A stretch of 64,000 nucleotides of DNA from Davidsoniella eucalypti (Eukaryota > Ascomycota > Sordariomycetes > Microascales > Ceratocystidaceae): positions 124,001-188,000 of the forward strand of contig RMBW01000017.1 in NCBI GenBank assembly GCA_004009845.1. The letters run 5' to 3'. The notes below the pieces were generated by a model that was given only the letters and a program-made list of their open reading frames with translations, was not told the DNA's origin and did no database searches. Shown piece after piece: positions 33,697-45,800 of the stretch. Made by a program: the position numbers and the translations under genes. Position 1 is the stretch's first letter. Every line of letters starts with the position of its first letter.

Positions 33697-34886
33697 CTAG
33701 TTCTGCCTGGTTTCTAACCTATCTCTACACATAGGATCATTACCCACTCCAGTGTCGTCCACTTCAATACTTGTCTCATTGTCTTCTTCATCCGCCGTTC
33801 TAGTTTCAGGATCGTAGCCATGACGCCATCTACCCAAGACAGCATCAGTGTAGTCATAAGGAATGTCATACTCGTCTTCAAACCCATCGTTTAATCCTCT
33901 TCTTCTCTTGCCAGCAGGTTGTGACTGGATATCATTTCGTCCACCACCACTGTAGTTTTGAAAGAGTTCAGCTCCTTTGGCTAGCTTGGTCAATGGCTTC
34001 TGTTGGCCACCTGCTTCTTCTTTGATATAAAAGACATATCTGTCGTGGCCAGCGGTGAGAAAGCGCTTGACTTGAAGAAAAATAGTCCAGGCAAAGCGGG
34101 CAAACAAAAATGGTATCATTCCGTCTGTACATATGACTTCTGCACAGTTGTATGACTCACAGAGCTCAGCAGTCCTGTAACCAACAAGGTGGACAACAAA
34201 CTTGGTTACAAGGCTCGAAGAATTTGTATCTAAACAAAGCTTTGGAACAATTGCGAAATCTCGTTTATCAAAACAATAGTGTAGGTCGTTCCGGAGTTGC
34301 ATGATGTTGTCTGGACTCGGGTCAGTGTCGCCAACGAACATCTGATTCCTGTTGTACCAGCTATTCTCTTGCCGGGGAACAAGGTGGGCTTCCTGAATTG
34401 CATAGCCCATACCAGAGATAGCACAACGACCTGCAAAAGGTTCAGAAGTTGAGGCATCTAGCCAATCTTGTGGGATGGAGCCATGTGGAAATATCCAGTT
34501 CTGAAAGGTGGGAACAATGGCATATGGCTCTATCAGGAATAAAGTTAGCAAGCAATGGACTATATCAACATTAAATTATGCGTACCTTCACAACCTTCAA
34601 TAATGAAGTAATACTTTGTCTCGGTCAGCACAGCATCAAGTGATGTCTCTACTCTTGGGCCAGTTTTTGTGAGTGAGAAGTAGCCCTTGTCAAAACAATT
34701 GCCAGCAATGATTTGGCAAGCTGACAGTGCTGTTCTATGGTAAACACCCCGCTTTCCATTGACGTCTGAATCAACCCGTGGAAGCTCTAGAAGGGAAGTG
34801 TATACGTCATCATATCCCGGATGCTTGAAAGAGATTGGAGTGTCTCGAAATTTCATACTCTGGGGCAAATGTTGAATGGAGTTCAT
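33697..34886 (-). CDS. HNH_2-type endonuclease-domain protein
   Basis: Two exons (34886-34586 and 34529-33697) with a 56-bp intron (GTACGC donor, GCTAAC branch, TAG acceptor) give 377 residues. The ATG at 34886 was chosen because the protein-like sequence begins there (MNSIQHLPQSMKFRD) and the decayed duplicate also starts at the second methionine of this stretch. Residues 136-200 match the fungal HNH_2 domain (PF13391): CAISGMGYAIQEAHLVP, then NIMQLRNDLHYCFDKRDFAIVP. H149, N175 and H184 fit the His-Asn-His pattern. The C-terminus is basic (KRRR) and then acidic. HNH_2 proteins are numerous in filamentous ascomycetes with unknown biological role; metal-dependent nuclease activity is assumed from the fold. 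Its lower GC content resembles the accessory region rather than the housekeeping genes. There is no export signal. Confidence 0.78.
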
Positions 34887-36308
34887 GCTGGCAGATTTTG
34901 GGTTGGTGTTTATGTTCAAGAAATGGAAATGGAAGATTCTTATGTTGTTATATAAATCAGATACTGGTAATATCAAACTAAGAAAGAACGATAAAAAAGA
35001 AGTCCTAATAACCCGAGGTGAATTACCATAATATGTGGCTATACTCAGTGTTGTTCGTTCTAAGTTATTTCCAAATCGAAGAACTACCACCCGTGGAACT
35101 CTAGTAAGACGCCACCTACCTATAGCTTGACAATTTGGTTCTTGTGCACAGCAAGTGTCAAAGGAAATTTGCCTCCTAGTCCATAAGCTCAGGGCTATTT
35201 GCCCCTAGAATTCGGAAGCGTGAAAGATTTTTTGACGTTCTAGAAGGCCGCCGATTTAACAACACAGAGTAATATTTAATCAGTAATCAACCTATCGCGG
35301 AGATGTTTCGCATGAGGTGCTTTGCCCCATAGAGCTGTTACACAAACCCTAATAACCCTAAACCGTAACATAACATTGCTGATGAGTAAGCAATATTTCA
35401 TCTCGTAGATTGTCTCAAACTACAGCATATATAATAGAACACAAAAGTCAACGGTTGTCTAATGATTATAAGTAAACCCACAAGAGAAACCCCGTGAAGC
35501 ATGTCGTGAGTATGAACTATCCACTTGCTCGTGCGTATTCATTCCTGGAGGCTCGCTTAGGAACCATGATAATATCTGTATGATATGCTATATAACAAAT
35601 CCAATATGAGCAAGTTTTGATAGGTTAACCCTGCTATATCTGTATACTACCATGCCTTCCCGAGAAAGGGATAATGTGTAGAAAAGTCACATCTTGCATA
35701 TGAATAAGGTAGGCTAAGCCTTCTATGTTTGCCTTTATTAGTGTCATATTCTTCTGTTTTTTTCATTGTTTTGCCGATCAGGTTCTAGACGCCCATTGGC
35801 CCTTGTCATGTTCATTGTCCAATTAAGGAATCATGATTAATGTTCAACCTGATTGCAACTCTTGAAAAAATCTAGCGGAATCGAAGTTATATGAGCAAGT
35901 TTTTTTCTTCTCTTTTTTTCCATGGGATAGTAGATAAGAATTAACTGATGTTGCAACGCTGTTTTAGGCAGGATGAAGAAGAAAAATGTCACTCACACGC
36001 GTTTCTTTAGGGACTACGTGAAGCCGGGCGAGTTTTGTATTCTTTTCAAGCCAATGGTGTTGACATTGGGGTCAGATTTACTTGCTCAAACCCGCAAATA
36101 ATACAAATAATGTGCTCAAACCAATATTCTTCTATTGCGTATTGTGGAAAGAAGAACAAGGATGCGATCTTGTACGGCATCATGACATGTATAAGAAGCC
36201 CGTGCTGGATCTGCTCCGGATGCTGTCCAGTTCCGTCTCTCTTGATCAACTTACTGCTCAACCAATCATTCCGTCTCTACCATTCTAACCCTAAGTTCGC
36301 CCGTCACG
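34887..36308. other. Intergenic region, 1.4 kb
   Basis: AT-rich spacer between divergent genes, the HNH_2 protein and the ferric reductase. No gene is supported. Telomere-like CCCTAA words occur at about 35348-35364. A GATAAG word at 35933-35938 lies 371 bp before the reductase start. Confidence 0.6.
35933..35938 (+). promoter_or_regulatory. GATAAG word upstream of the ferric reductase
   Basis: Iron-responsive GATA repressors (SreA/Urbs1 type) bind HGATAR sites in ferric-reductase promoters of ascomycetes. A single copy is weak evidence, since such hexamers are frequent by chance. Confidence 0.2.
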
Positions 36309-38370
36309 ATGGAAATGTCTGCATCTTCCACGACGGCATCTTCTGCCGTGCCGACTGACATGTCTGAATACACTGGTCGTGTATGCATGTCGATCGATAC
36401 TGTTGGAAACACGACAAACCTACCCCTCTCTAACCCATTCTGCAGTTCTGATGCCTGTCTAGCCTTCGAAGCCGCTCATGTTGAGTCTCAGGCCACCGTC
36501 TCGTATTACCACCAGTTCGACTATGGCCACTATACTACATGGTTCTACCTCGTTGCCATCGGCCTCGGCAGCGGCTTCTACGCCGTCACGCTCTGGCGCA
36601 ACGCTCACCCTCTTCCGCCTGTATCGTCGACCGAAAACACGCCTCGTAAGGCGACGCCGTCGCTAACACAGCGTATCCAAGGCGCATTCCGCTGGCTTCA
36701 GTACCGTAGTGTCGGTGGACCGCTTGCCGCGCGTTTCCTCTGTGCGCCACAGCTCGGTTTACTCATCTTTGCTAGCTTTACGCTAGCTTTCTTCCTGCTA
36801 TTGTGCTTCTGGGAACGCCCGTATTACCGGGCACGTCCTGGGTTTGGTTCGCCGCCGTTGGCCATTCGTGCCGGGCTGATGTCGACTGCGCTGACACCAT
36901 TGCTGGTGGCGTTGGGTGGAAAGACGAACATCGTGACACTGTTGACTGGCATTAGCCATGAGAAACTCAATGTCTTACATCGCTGGACATCGTATCTAAC
37001 GCTAATCTTGGCTATCATACACACAGTGCCATTCATCTACATGGCGCTTAGCAAGTGTGGCACATCAGGACTTCATGCACTATTCTATGAGGCTGGGTCC
37101 TACGAGGTATGTTGTCATCAACTAGCTTTGAGCCAAGCTCCAACCCTACTACTCTATGTATCGTCTGTGCTAACTAGTCTACTTTGTAGTACACCGGAAT
37201 TGCTCCGTTTGCCATGCTAGTCGGCCTATGCTCACTATCCATGCCATGGGTCCGTCACCACTTCTACAACTTCTTCTTCCGCACTCACATCCCAATGTAC
37301 ATTGCCTACCTAGGCACCATGTTTTGGCATACGGGCGACGAAGTCGACTCTTGGGACTATCTCTGGGCCACACTGGCCCTGTATTTGGTATCTGTACTAG
37401 CCCGCCTATTCACCCGCTGGCAAGCATTCCATCCGCGTCGTCAATGGTTCGTAGGCATGCCGACCTCCGTCCAGCCACTGGCCGCAAACATGACCAAACT
37501 CACCGTCACCGCACCAGCCGACCTACGCTGGACGCCTGGCCAACACTTCTGGCTACGCATCCCCGCCCTCTCCATCCTACAAAACCATCCTTATACCGTA
37601 GCTAGTCTACCCCGAGCCTCGTCCAAGGCTTTCTTTGACGTGCAAGACCTGACCTTCTACATTCGCGCCCACAAGGGCCTCACGCGCGCCCTACTCACCC
37701 ACGCCGAAGCGCATCCCACCGGTAGCCTTCTAGACGTCCATCTTGACGGCCCATATGGCGGCATCGTTGAAGACTATCCGGCGCTATACGAGCGGCTCGT
37801 TTTCGTCGCTGGCGGCGCCGGCATCTCAGCCTGCCTGCCTCATATGTTGAATGCGGCCCTACGGATCCAGAAGCAAGAACGGGTCATGGCTTACTCTATT
37901 GAATTGTTCTGGTTTGTCAAGGAATCTGCCTGTATCGATTGGGCCCGTAGTGAGCTCGACGAGATTTGCACTGTGATGGGACAGACCTCCATCACCATCA
38001 ATGTCTTTGTGACAGGTGGCGATGATAGCGCAGCGATTGAGAAGGCACCGTCTCCAGATGCTGAAGAAAAGCTGGCTGAGTCTAGTAACATTGAGACTAT
38101 TGTCGTACGAAACGGAAGATCTAGCTTGACGTCTTTATTAGGCCCGACTTGGTCATTTAAACGAACATTTGTCTTTGGTAAGTTCAAAACCCTAGCCTGT
38201 ACAACCCTAAGTAGTGTGTCTATACTAACCCTATATGTTTCATTCATCTAGGTTGTGGCCCAGAGAGTCTGATATTAGACTTGGGCAACACTGTTGCATC
38301 AGCACAAGTCCAGGTTATAAAGGGCAATGCAAGCACGATTTCACTACATACAGAGGCTTTTGGATGGTAG
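36309..38370 (+). CDS. Ferric/cupric reductase transmembrane protein (FRE family)
   Basis: Three exons (36309-37106, 37190-38177, 38252-38370) with introns of 83 and 74 bp give 634 residues. The ferric-reductase core has four histidines in two spaced pairs, H224/H238 (LHRWTSYLTLILAIIHT) and H299/H313 (RTHIPMYIAY...FWHTGD), expected to hold two haems across the membrane. HPYTVASLP is the FAD-binding motif of the cytosolic domain, and VAGGAGISACLP begins the NADPH site. The last exon supplies the conserved end CGPESL...TEAFGW. By homology it reduces extracellular ferric or cupric chelates for uptake at the plasma membrane; a vacuolar role is possible. The N-terminus carries three cysteines and an NTT site but no clear cleavable signal. 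It is convergent with the Zn2Cys6 gene, 254 bp apart. The second intron contains three telomere-like CCCTA words. Confidence 0.92.
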
Positions 38371-38624
38371 GGACTGCGTAGAAAGTAAAATGTAATTGAA
38401 GTTCGTAGTAATAGTAATATGTTCATGATGTAATGATAAAACAAGTATGAAAAAAACAAATAGCGTGCGTGATAATGATGATGATGGTTGATGCTAACGA
38501 GCCCGCCCAATAGTATACAGTAGAGTACAGAGCAGAGTAAGTGCTCTTTTTTGGCACTAGCAGAATAGTAACTAAACAAAACAAAAGTCTATAATCCCAT
38601 ATTCTATATCATATACGTTTTAGT

Positions 38625-41600
38625 CTACATCGATGTCTCCCATCTCATGCCGCCGTGAATGCCAGCGCCGCCAGGCCCGACTGTCGTATGCGCCATATTA
38701 AGGAACGCATCGATCTCACCCATGCCCTCGTGCTCTAGCACATCCATCAGCTCCATTTGTTGTTCTTGGTTTAGACTGCCATGGCGCTCTACCGAGAATG
38801 CGACCTGAGATGGGCCGCCCGCCAGATCCACACCCATTAGGTTAAGATCGATAGGGAAGTTAAGGTTGAGATCCAGTCCCTCCGCACCCGGAGGTGGAGC
38901 AGAAGGCGGGAAGCCATCAAGCATCATCGGGGCTGATGTCACGCCCGAGGCTGCATTGAAGAACGGATCCGAAGGTGCACTAGTGTTGCCGCCCGGGTGG
39001 AAACTTTGTTGGTGGAACGGCGGCGAGAAAACGGGCCCTGGAGAACTGTACCAGTTTGGCATACCGTCACTGCCGGGTGCGGGCGGCAGGGGCCTTTGTG
39101 GAATACTAGGCGGAGGTGGTCCTTGAGTACTTAGAGTGCCATATTGTTGTTGTTGCTCTTGTTGCTGAGCATGGCCACGGCTCGATAGCTGACCAGACTG
39201 AGCAGGAGGCATGGTCTGCGGAGTCTGCACGTGCATTTGATGGTGACGTTGAGGGGGGGTGGCCATGGTTACAGTCAATTGGGCAGGAGCCTGCACAGGG
39301 GTTGACTGGATAGCAGCTATGGAGTCATGAGCCGTTGCCAACGTGGATCCCATTGTGCTAGCCTGGTTCATCTGAGTAGAAGTTGATGACATCTGCGGAG
39401 GTTGAGTACAAGGAGGCATATCCTCGGCAGAATCAGGCGGGAAGAACGAGTTTCTTCTGCCATTCTCAGATGACGGGTTGTGGAAGATTGAGTTGGACCG
39501 GAAGGTTGGTTGGGGTGGGAAGTTTTCATCGATGTTGAAGTTAGGAGCCATGAGCTCGGGAGCGCCATTACCAAAGACGTAGGAAAACTGCGGTGGGTTG
39601 TTGAACTGGGGTGGTGTTTGGCCTTGTTGCTGCTGCTGGTTCTGCTGTTGTTGAGCCTGTTGAGCCTGTTGAGCCTGTTGTGCTTGAGCGTCACTGGTAG
39701 GAGGCGAGCTCACATCAGACAGAGAAGGCGGCGTGAAGGCACTAGAGCTTACGTTGTCACGAGAATCGTAGCTAGAAAGAATGGCTTTGCTCAGAACAGA
39801 GTACATCTGTGAGGCAGACTGCGTGCCCGGCCAGCGTTCAGCACAGCGATCAAGAATGTCTAGAGCAACATTGATCATCTCGTCGACATCTCCACGCTCA
39901 TGCTGCTGGCGAATCTCAGTATACGAAACAGTCCAGAGAAGGGTGCTGATGGCTGTGTAGAGAGACAGCATGAATACCCAGGTCACATCGACAGCTGCCT
40001 TTTCCATCTGCTGGCGTGACAGGCTGATGACATAACTGGCCGATTCATGGCATAGATTCACAGCCTTGATCGACGGCGTTGGGATCTGTGGAGATGGACG
40101 GAACAAGAAGATGCGCATTTGATGCATCTTGCCCGTAAACCAAGCCTTGCTCCACTCAGGTTGCTCAGGTGAAGCGTCCAGCCACTCGTCCATCTTGTGC
40201 ACCATTTCTTCAAACCATGGATGGCCGTCGTCACGGATATCATCGCGCTTCTTTTCGTAGAGCACTCTAGTGATCTCAGCCTGCAGGAGTCTCATCTTGA
40301 AGAAGTGAATAGCAAGCAGCTTGTTTTCGTCAACAGGTCCAGGTTTGATGCCTGTGGTGGTGATGTCCCTGTCCCTTGATGTTGAGAAGAACTCAACATT
40401 CATGAGGTTTCCGAGTCTGGCAATTCCATTGGGCCGACCCATAGTGTGGGCAAGTCCGAATTCCATGGCAGCAACCTCCCAGCCCAGACGTCTACGCAAG
40501 TCAAGAGTTCGCGGGTCGATATCGCCACTTGAGAAGCCGTTGGAAATAGTCTTTTCATCGAGTAACCCCTCCTGTTGACAAATGCGGACAGCAAGGCCGA
40601 TGATGAAGTAAACAGCCGTTCTTGTAGGCGTTAACAGCGAATATTGCGCAAGCAGTAGAAGGCATTGCAGGGTGCGTAGATCCTTGGCTCTGATAACCTC
40701 TTCGAACTCCTGCATGGCTGCCAAGTAGTAACTGTCAGCGAGACCGGCATATTGAGTATCCATCATCTGCAAACTAATGGCGAACACCATGTTGACCATG
40801 AAGTTGCGGTGAGCATCCATATTGTCACCAGCATACACGGCTTCTAGATCTTCCTGGAAGACGGCCTCATGCAGAGTTGGCCAGAATATTTGCGCTACAA
40901 GAAGACGGGTGTTAGTTATATGGAATACACATTTGAGAGTATCGGGGAGTAGAAGACGTACCCTTCTGGCGGAACATCTCCACTAGCTTGTCAGCCACCG
41001 GTCTATTAGGAAGTGACTGCGCCGGGTGAGAACTGATCATGGGATAGCTCTTTTTGCGGATAGGTGCATTTGTCAAGACGATGGACTGCATGCGGGCCTG
41101 TCTGCGGGCGCGGACTTCGGGAATAAGATCCGAGATGCGCTGCTTATCAGTGTAGGCTTTGGCACGCTCCATGACCAGACGGCTCATGGCGATGCCGCTA
41201 CTGGGGCCGAGGTAGCGAGGGGTGTCGTCTCCCTCGTTCAATCGGACCATGCCGCCACGGCGGACTACATCTTCGCTATCGCGCGGGTATTCGCCGTCTT
41301 CGTCGGTGAAGTGGTTAAGCTCCGTTTCGAGGGCGCGGACCTTTTCTTGCAGGCGGATGACGTAGTATCGGTTGATCTTGCGGCCCTTGCTGGCATCAAA
41401 GTACTCGCATACAGAGTTTGATCTCTCGCAAGGAAGACAGCGGGGGAGGGTTGGGTCACATCTAGTTTTGCGCTGTAGACAAGGTTAGTAAGAGAAGGAA
41501 GAATAGATGATCGGCTATGGCTCACCTGGCGACAGCGGCAGCAGGCCGTAAGTGTATGCGCTATGCGACCGGCAGCGGTCTCGTCCACAGGCTCGTTGGG

Positions 41601-41966
41601 GTTTGCCGGCTGTAGCTTGGGCGGCAGACGCTGCTGCTGAGGGCGCATGTGTGGCGGCATGTGCATCGGCATGGTCGGTGGCATTTGGTGGTGGCCCAAA
41701 GGCATGCCATGCATAGAGAACTGCATCTGCATCTGCTGCTGATGTTGCTGCTGTTGTTGCTGTTGCTGGTGCGGATGTTGCTGCTGAGACAGAGGATGCG
41801 GATGATGTTGTTGTGGCATCAAGTGAAACTGCTGCGATCCCGGGATGGGAATGCCAGGCTCTTGTTGCATTGGATACTGGTACGGATACTGCTGGAACTG
41901 GAACGGAGGCTGTTGGCGAGGCGGCATAGAGCCAAAGCCCTGCCGGAAGACGTCGGTGGCGTCCAT
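38625..41966 (-). CDS. Zn2Cys6 transcription factor with fungal-specific TF domain and poly-Q regions
   Basis: Three exons (41966-41526, 41472-40962, 40894-38625) with introns of 53 and 67 bp give 1073 residues. The N-terminal 140 residues are rich in Gln, His, Met and Pro, with a long Gln run. The binuclear zinc cluster, residues about 142-169, has the canonical CX2CX6CX6CX2CX6C spacing (ACCRCRQRKTRC...RCLPCERSNSVC) and is split by the first intron after CRCRQ. A short coiled-coil-like dimerisation segment (VIRLQEKVRALETEL) follows. The middle-homology domain (PF04082 type) starts near 318 (AQIFWPTLHEAVF) and includes LLLLAQYSLLTPTRTAVYFIIGLAVRICQQ. The C-terminal 350 residues are disordered, with QQA repeats, a Gln tract and Pro/Asn-rich sequence typical of activation regions. 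Targets are unknown. The gene is divergent from the second Zn2Cys6 gene across 5.3 kb. Confidence 0.9.
39630..39691 (-). repeat. In-frame trinucleotide/9-bp repeats encoding Gln-Gln-Ala and Gln tracts
   Basis: Within the transcription-factor gene, about four near-identical 9-bp units coding Gln-Gln-Ala precede a glutamine-rich stretch. Such repeats vary in length between strains in other fungi. Confidence 0.7.
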
Positions 41967-42608
41967 TGAGAGGCCGTACAGAAAAGAGAGAGAGAGAAGA
42001 AGAAGGAGAGGAAGAGGAATATGGTGGTTAGTCAGACCAGCTATACAGCAGACGGTCGTCGGAACCAATCTTATAGCAAGCCAATACAGGACTAGGCAGA
42101 CTAGAATGGGATCTCTTGCAGATTTGAGATTTATGTGTCGATAGTCGGTGGTGGTGAGAGCGAAAGACGCAAATGCCGATTTGCGGTAAATTCAGACGAG
42201 AATTAGTTGCACGAAAAAGAGAGAAGGGAGAGAGAAAGCCAGCTACAGTTCAGCGGTCTAAGATCAGTGTGATAGAAGCTTATTGCGGGGAAAGATAGCA
42301 CCGCGTATCGCAGACAGAGGTGTAGTTGAGAGTGGTTTAGGGGCCACAGGGCAGCTCTCGACGTTCTTAGTGCGATCTAGGATGTGCTTTAGAGTGCTTC
42401 AGAAGGGCGATAGCTTAGCGATGGAAGTAGTAATAGAACAAAGGGAAGGAGGCATGGATTGGATTGTTGATAGAAAATATGGAGGGAACCAAGAAGAATT
42501 GAACAACAGAATAGGGCCTTTTTTCACCAAGTGAGCGAAGAGAATCAATGTCGCAGCTTTTCAATTAGCCACTCTTAGATCAAGTAGAAACGTGAAAAGA
42601 AGAAAAGA

Positions 42609-42632
42609 ATAAAAATAAAAATAAAAATAAAA
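42609..42632 (+). repeat. AAAAAT-type microsatellite
   Basis: About four units of a six-base A-rich repeat. Confidence 0.8.
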
Positions 42633-42825
42633 GTAGGCGAAGCAGAACTTGAATCAGAAGGCCAGGAAGAGAAAATCTCAATAATTATTTTTATATATTA
42701 TTTAAAAAAAAGTTCCTAATAAAAAGGTACTCAACTAATACTTGGTACATGTGATATGTACATGGACCTTAGCTGTGTTTTTTTGTCCAAAGGAAGGAGC
42801 GAGCAAACGGCAATTGCTGCTAACT

Positions 42826-42864
42826 ATTACCATCATTACCATTACCATCACCATTACCATCACT
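42826..42864 (+). repeat. ACCATT-type hexanucleotide repeat
   Basis: About six imperfect units alternating ACCATT and ACCATC. Confidence 0.8.
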
Positions 42865-45800
42865 GCAGTTTCTGTTGCTTCCATAAACATCATCGAAATA
42901 TAATCGCGGTTGCACGAACAGTTGCATAACAGGCAGTTTTGCTATCAGCAACAACATCCCCTTCTCTACGCCAGCCATCGAAGTCCGTAAAACAATCGTC
43001 TATCTATCAAACGGCTACTGTGATAAAGCTCCAGCGCCGGCTGTTGCATTTAGAGCCAGAGAGCCAGAGAGTCCAGAGGCCTTCTCTCTGTAAGGTCGGC
43101 TTAGACGCTCTCGTTTGAGGGGTCGTATCGAATGCAACAAAGCCTACTGCAGTGCGGGCGGTACCGACAATGCCGGATATATCACATGCTTACTACTACC
43201 ACTCTGACTACACTTACTACACTTGCTACGCCATACCACACATACTGCAGACTTGTTTATACTACATATGTATATACATATCATAACAAGTATGTAAGTA
43301 ATTCTCGGTACGACCGCTTTTACAGGGTCCCGAGCCATGATGAGTTTTTTCGTTTTCAGACAGGGCCTTCCAAAGCAGACTATCTTCACAATAAACCTTC
43401 ACAGCGCTGGAAACGGGCACCCTGATTCATAAAACTGCCGCATATATTATCTCGCTAAGGCTCGCACGGACAGATATGCGGCACCGCACCAACTATAGAA
43501 GATATATTGGTATCAAGCAGGCTCCAAGAGCACACTAGAAACGTCACAGCCCAGAAAGCCGGCAGGGCTTGTTTCTGGCAGATGTCGGTGCAGGCAATGC
43601 CCTAAAAGCCGTAAGGTTAGACTAAACACTGAACAACGAAGACTACCCGTCTTTGTCTGCCTGTCTACCTGCCTACCTGCTCGATCTTCATCAGATATCG
43701 GCTCATGCAAGGCCCCATCGTGAAAAGGTGCTTCAATGCTTTGCAGAAGCTGTCAGCGATCGACGACCCCTAGACCCATCTTAGCAACTCATCTTACATA
43801 TCTTAAAAGCTTCATACCATGGACAGAAACTGAGCTATCTTTAGGTCTGTTACCCGCCAATATACCCCTAGTCCCCTTCAATCTATAACTACAGCAATCA
43901 GCTTATTAATATCGCCTGTCTTCATGTCCCACATGTTCTCTTACGCTGTTTGTTCGGTTAGTTTGCTCTTTTTCTCTCCCGGCCAGAAGTATGATCTCAT
44001 CCATGTCTTGCTTATTATCCCTTGCTGTGGCCATTTGTGTCTTAAAACAGGCAGTGGCGGCCCCAGCAGAATATACATTTGTATATAGATAGGTATGTAT
44101 TTACAAACATACAGATACAAATGCATCTCAAAGCTACGGCATTCGTATCGCTAGGTGGGGGAGGAAGCTGGCCTATAGTAGCACTATTAACAGATCAACA
44201 GCACCTCCCGAATGAATCCCGCCAATATCGCATGTGCCTATCTGTATACATATATGTCACTTCACATAGCTGGCCAACTAGCCACAAACGAGCCTGTCCT
44301 GCTTTTCGTTATCACCTTCCGATTTGGCCTCAACGTGTTCAGGTTCGGTATTAGCGGAAAATATTGGCTATATGTGGGCTCAACACAGACTACATAGAGT
44401 CAACAGTGGCTCGTTTCTCTTTTTTCTTCTTTTTTTTGGGGTTCCCAAGTCCCCGGCGGTGTCACGAGCGCAAATAGCTTGCTGCCCGCTCAGTTCAACG
44501 CAGAGACAAAGCGTCTAGCTGGCGCCCTTCCAGAACAAAAGCGTTCCCTGACTCTAGTGTTTCTGGAAGAAGCTTCTGGACGAGCCAGTGGTTTATGCTG
44601 GTGCAGATGCTGCGAGACAACTTTAGTGAATATGGGCTATATATGCTTCTCGTTGTGTCTGCTTCTGCTGCTGCCTGTGTGTGTCGTGCTGTCCCGCCAA
44701 TTTGCGGCCTGTCATGATGCGCCAAGCTAAAGACGAAGCGACGATCTTGAGATGGCCGTGTATCACATGGTACTCAACTCGGCCGGTTAGTTTCATACGC
44801 TTTGAGAGAAAGAGACGCAGTGACCCTGTTTAGATATGGAGGACATATCGTAGCCAAATTGTCAAACTAATAGGATGAGCAAGTTATCGTGACCTTATTA
44901 ATTTTCCGATACAATGGACACAAAGGACGTGCTAAAGCTACCATTTTTAGTAGCTTATTGAAAAGAAGAAAAAAAGAAGAAAAAAACCCGCCTGTTTTAA
45001 ACAGCTTACTAAGAAGCCTGCACCAACCATCGTCAGTCATCATCATCTACCAATCGTACAAATAAGACGGGGGGTATTTCTAATTCTCAAGTATACATCA
45101 TAGGCTGCATATGTAGTGGGCTTGTTAGTGGAGACATTGAAATTCAAGGCGTAATATAGGTGTACCAAGTCTTGATATAGCGTCGCCCTGGTCCGTGGCT
45201 AATGGGACGGCGAACAAGCACATTCATCTGTTGGTCAAACAAGGCAAAGCTACGATATACAACCGGTAGAAACGCCGCAACTTGGGAAAGCAGGCCACTT
45301 GTCAGTGTCTGCTTCGGACGAAACTCCAGCCCTCAACTAATTGCAGCAATTATTACCATGGTCCGATAGATATTGTGTTTGACCCCAGAGTCCCGCCCAC
45401 CCTTCCATGTGGGCGTCAGCAATAGGAGTAAGTTGTATAGGCACAACCTTAGTTAAAGGTGTTGCCAGACCGGTTTGCTTTTAGTCGTTCTAGAAGGCGC
45501 TCACAGATACATAACATCCCGGCAGTAATACCACTACCTCAGATCACAGATTGCCCGGGAATCACCCACAGGGCTATTTAGCCGTTTTCCAACCATCGCA
45601 TTATCGTTTTTCGGCAGTGTGGCCAAGGCATGGCATTAGAGATATTCCCCGTATCCCATTATGCACGACTAGCCTGACATGCATGATACATGTATTGCTA
45701 TTGTGATATTATGCCTGGCCTATTCTTAGCGAGCTAATTTTGTAACCAAGCATCGTGGTCCAAGCTTTTATCTACTCCACCGGCCACTATGCTGTTTAGG

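Noticed and set aside
39630..39691. CRISPR-like direct repeats
   Set aside because: Units are contiguous, in frame and code for Gln-Gln-Ala; a coding repeat, and the genome is eukaryotic.
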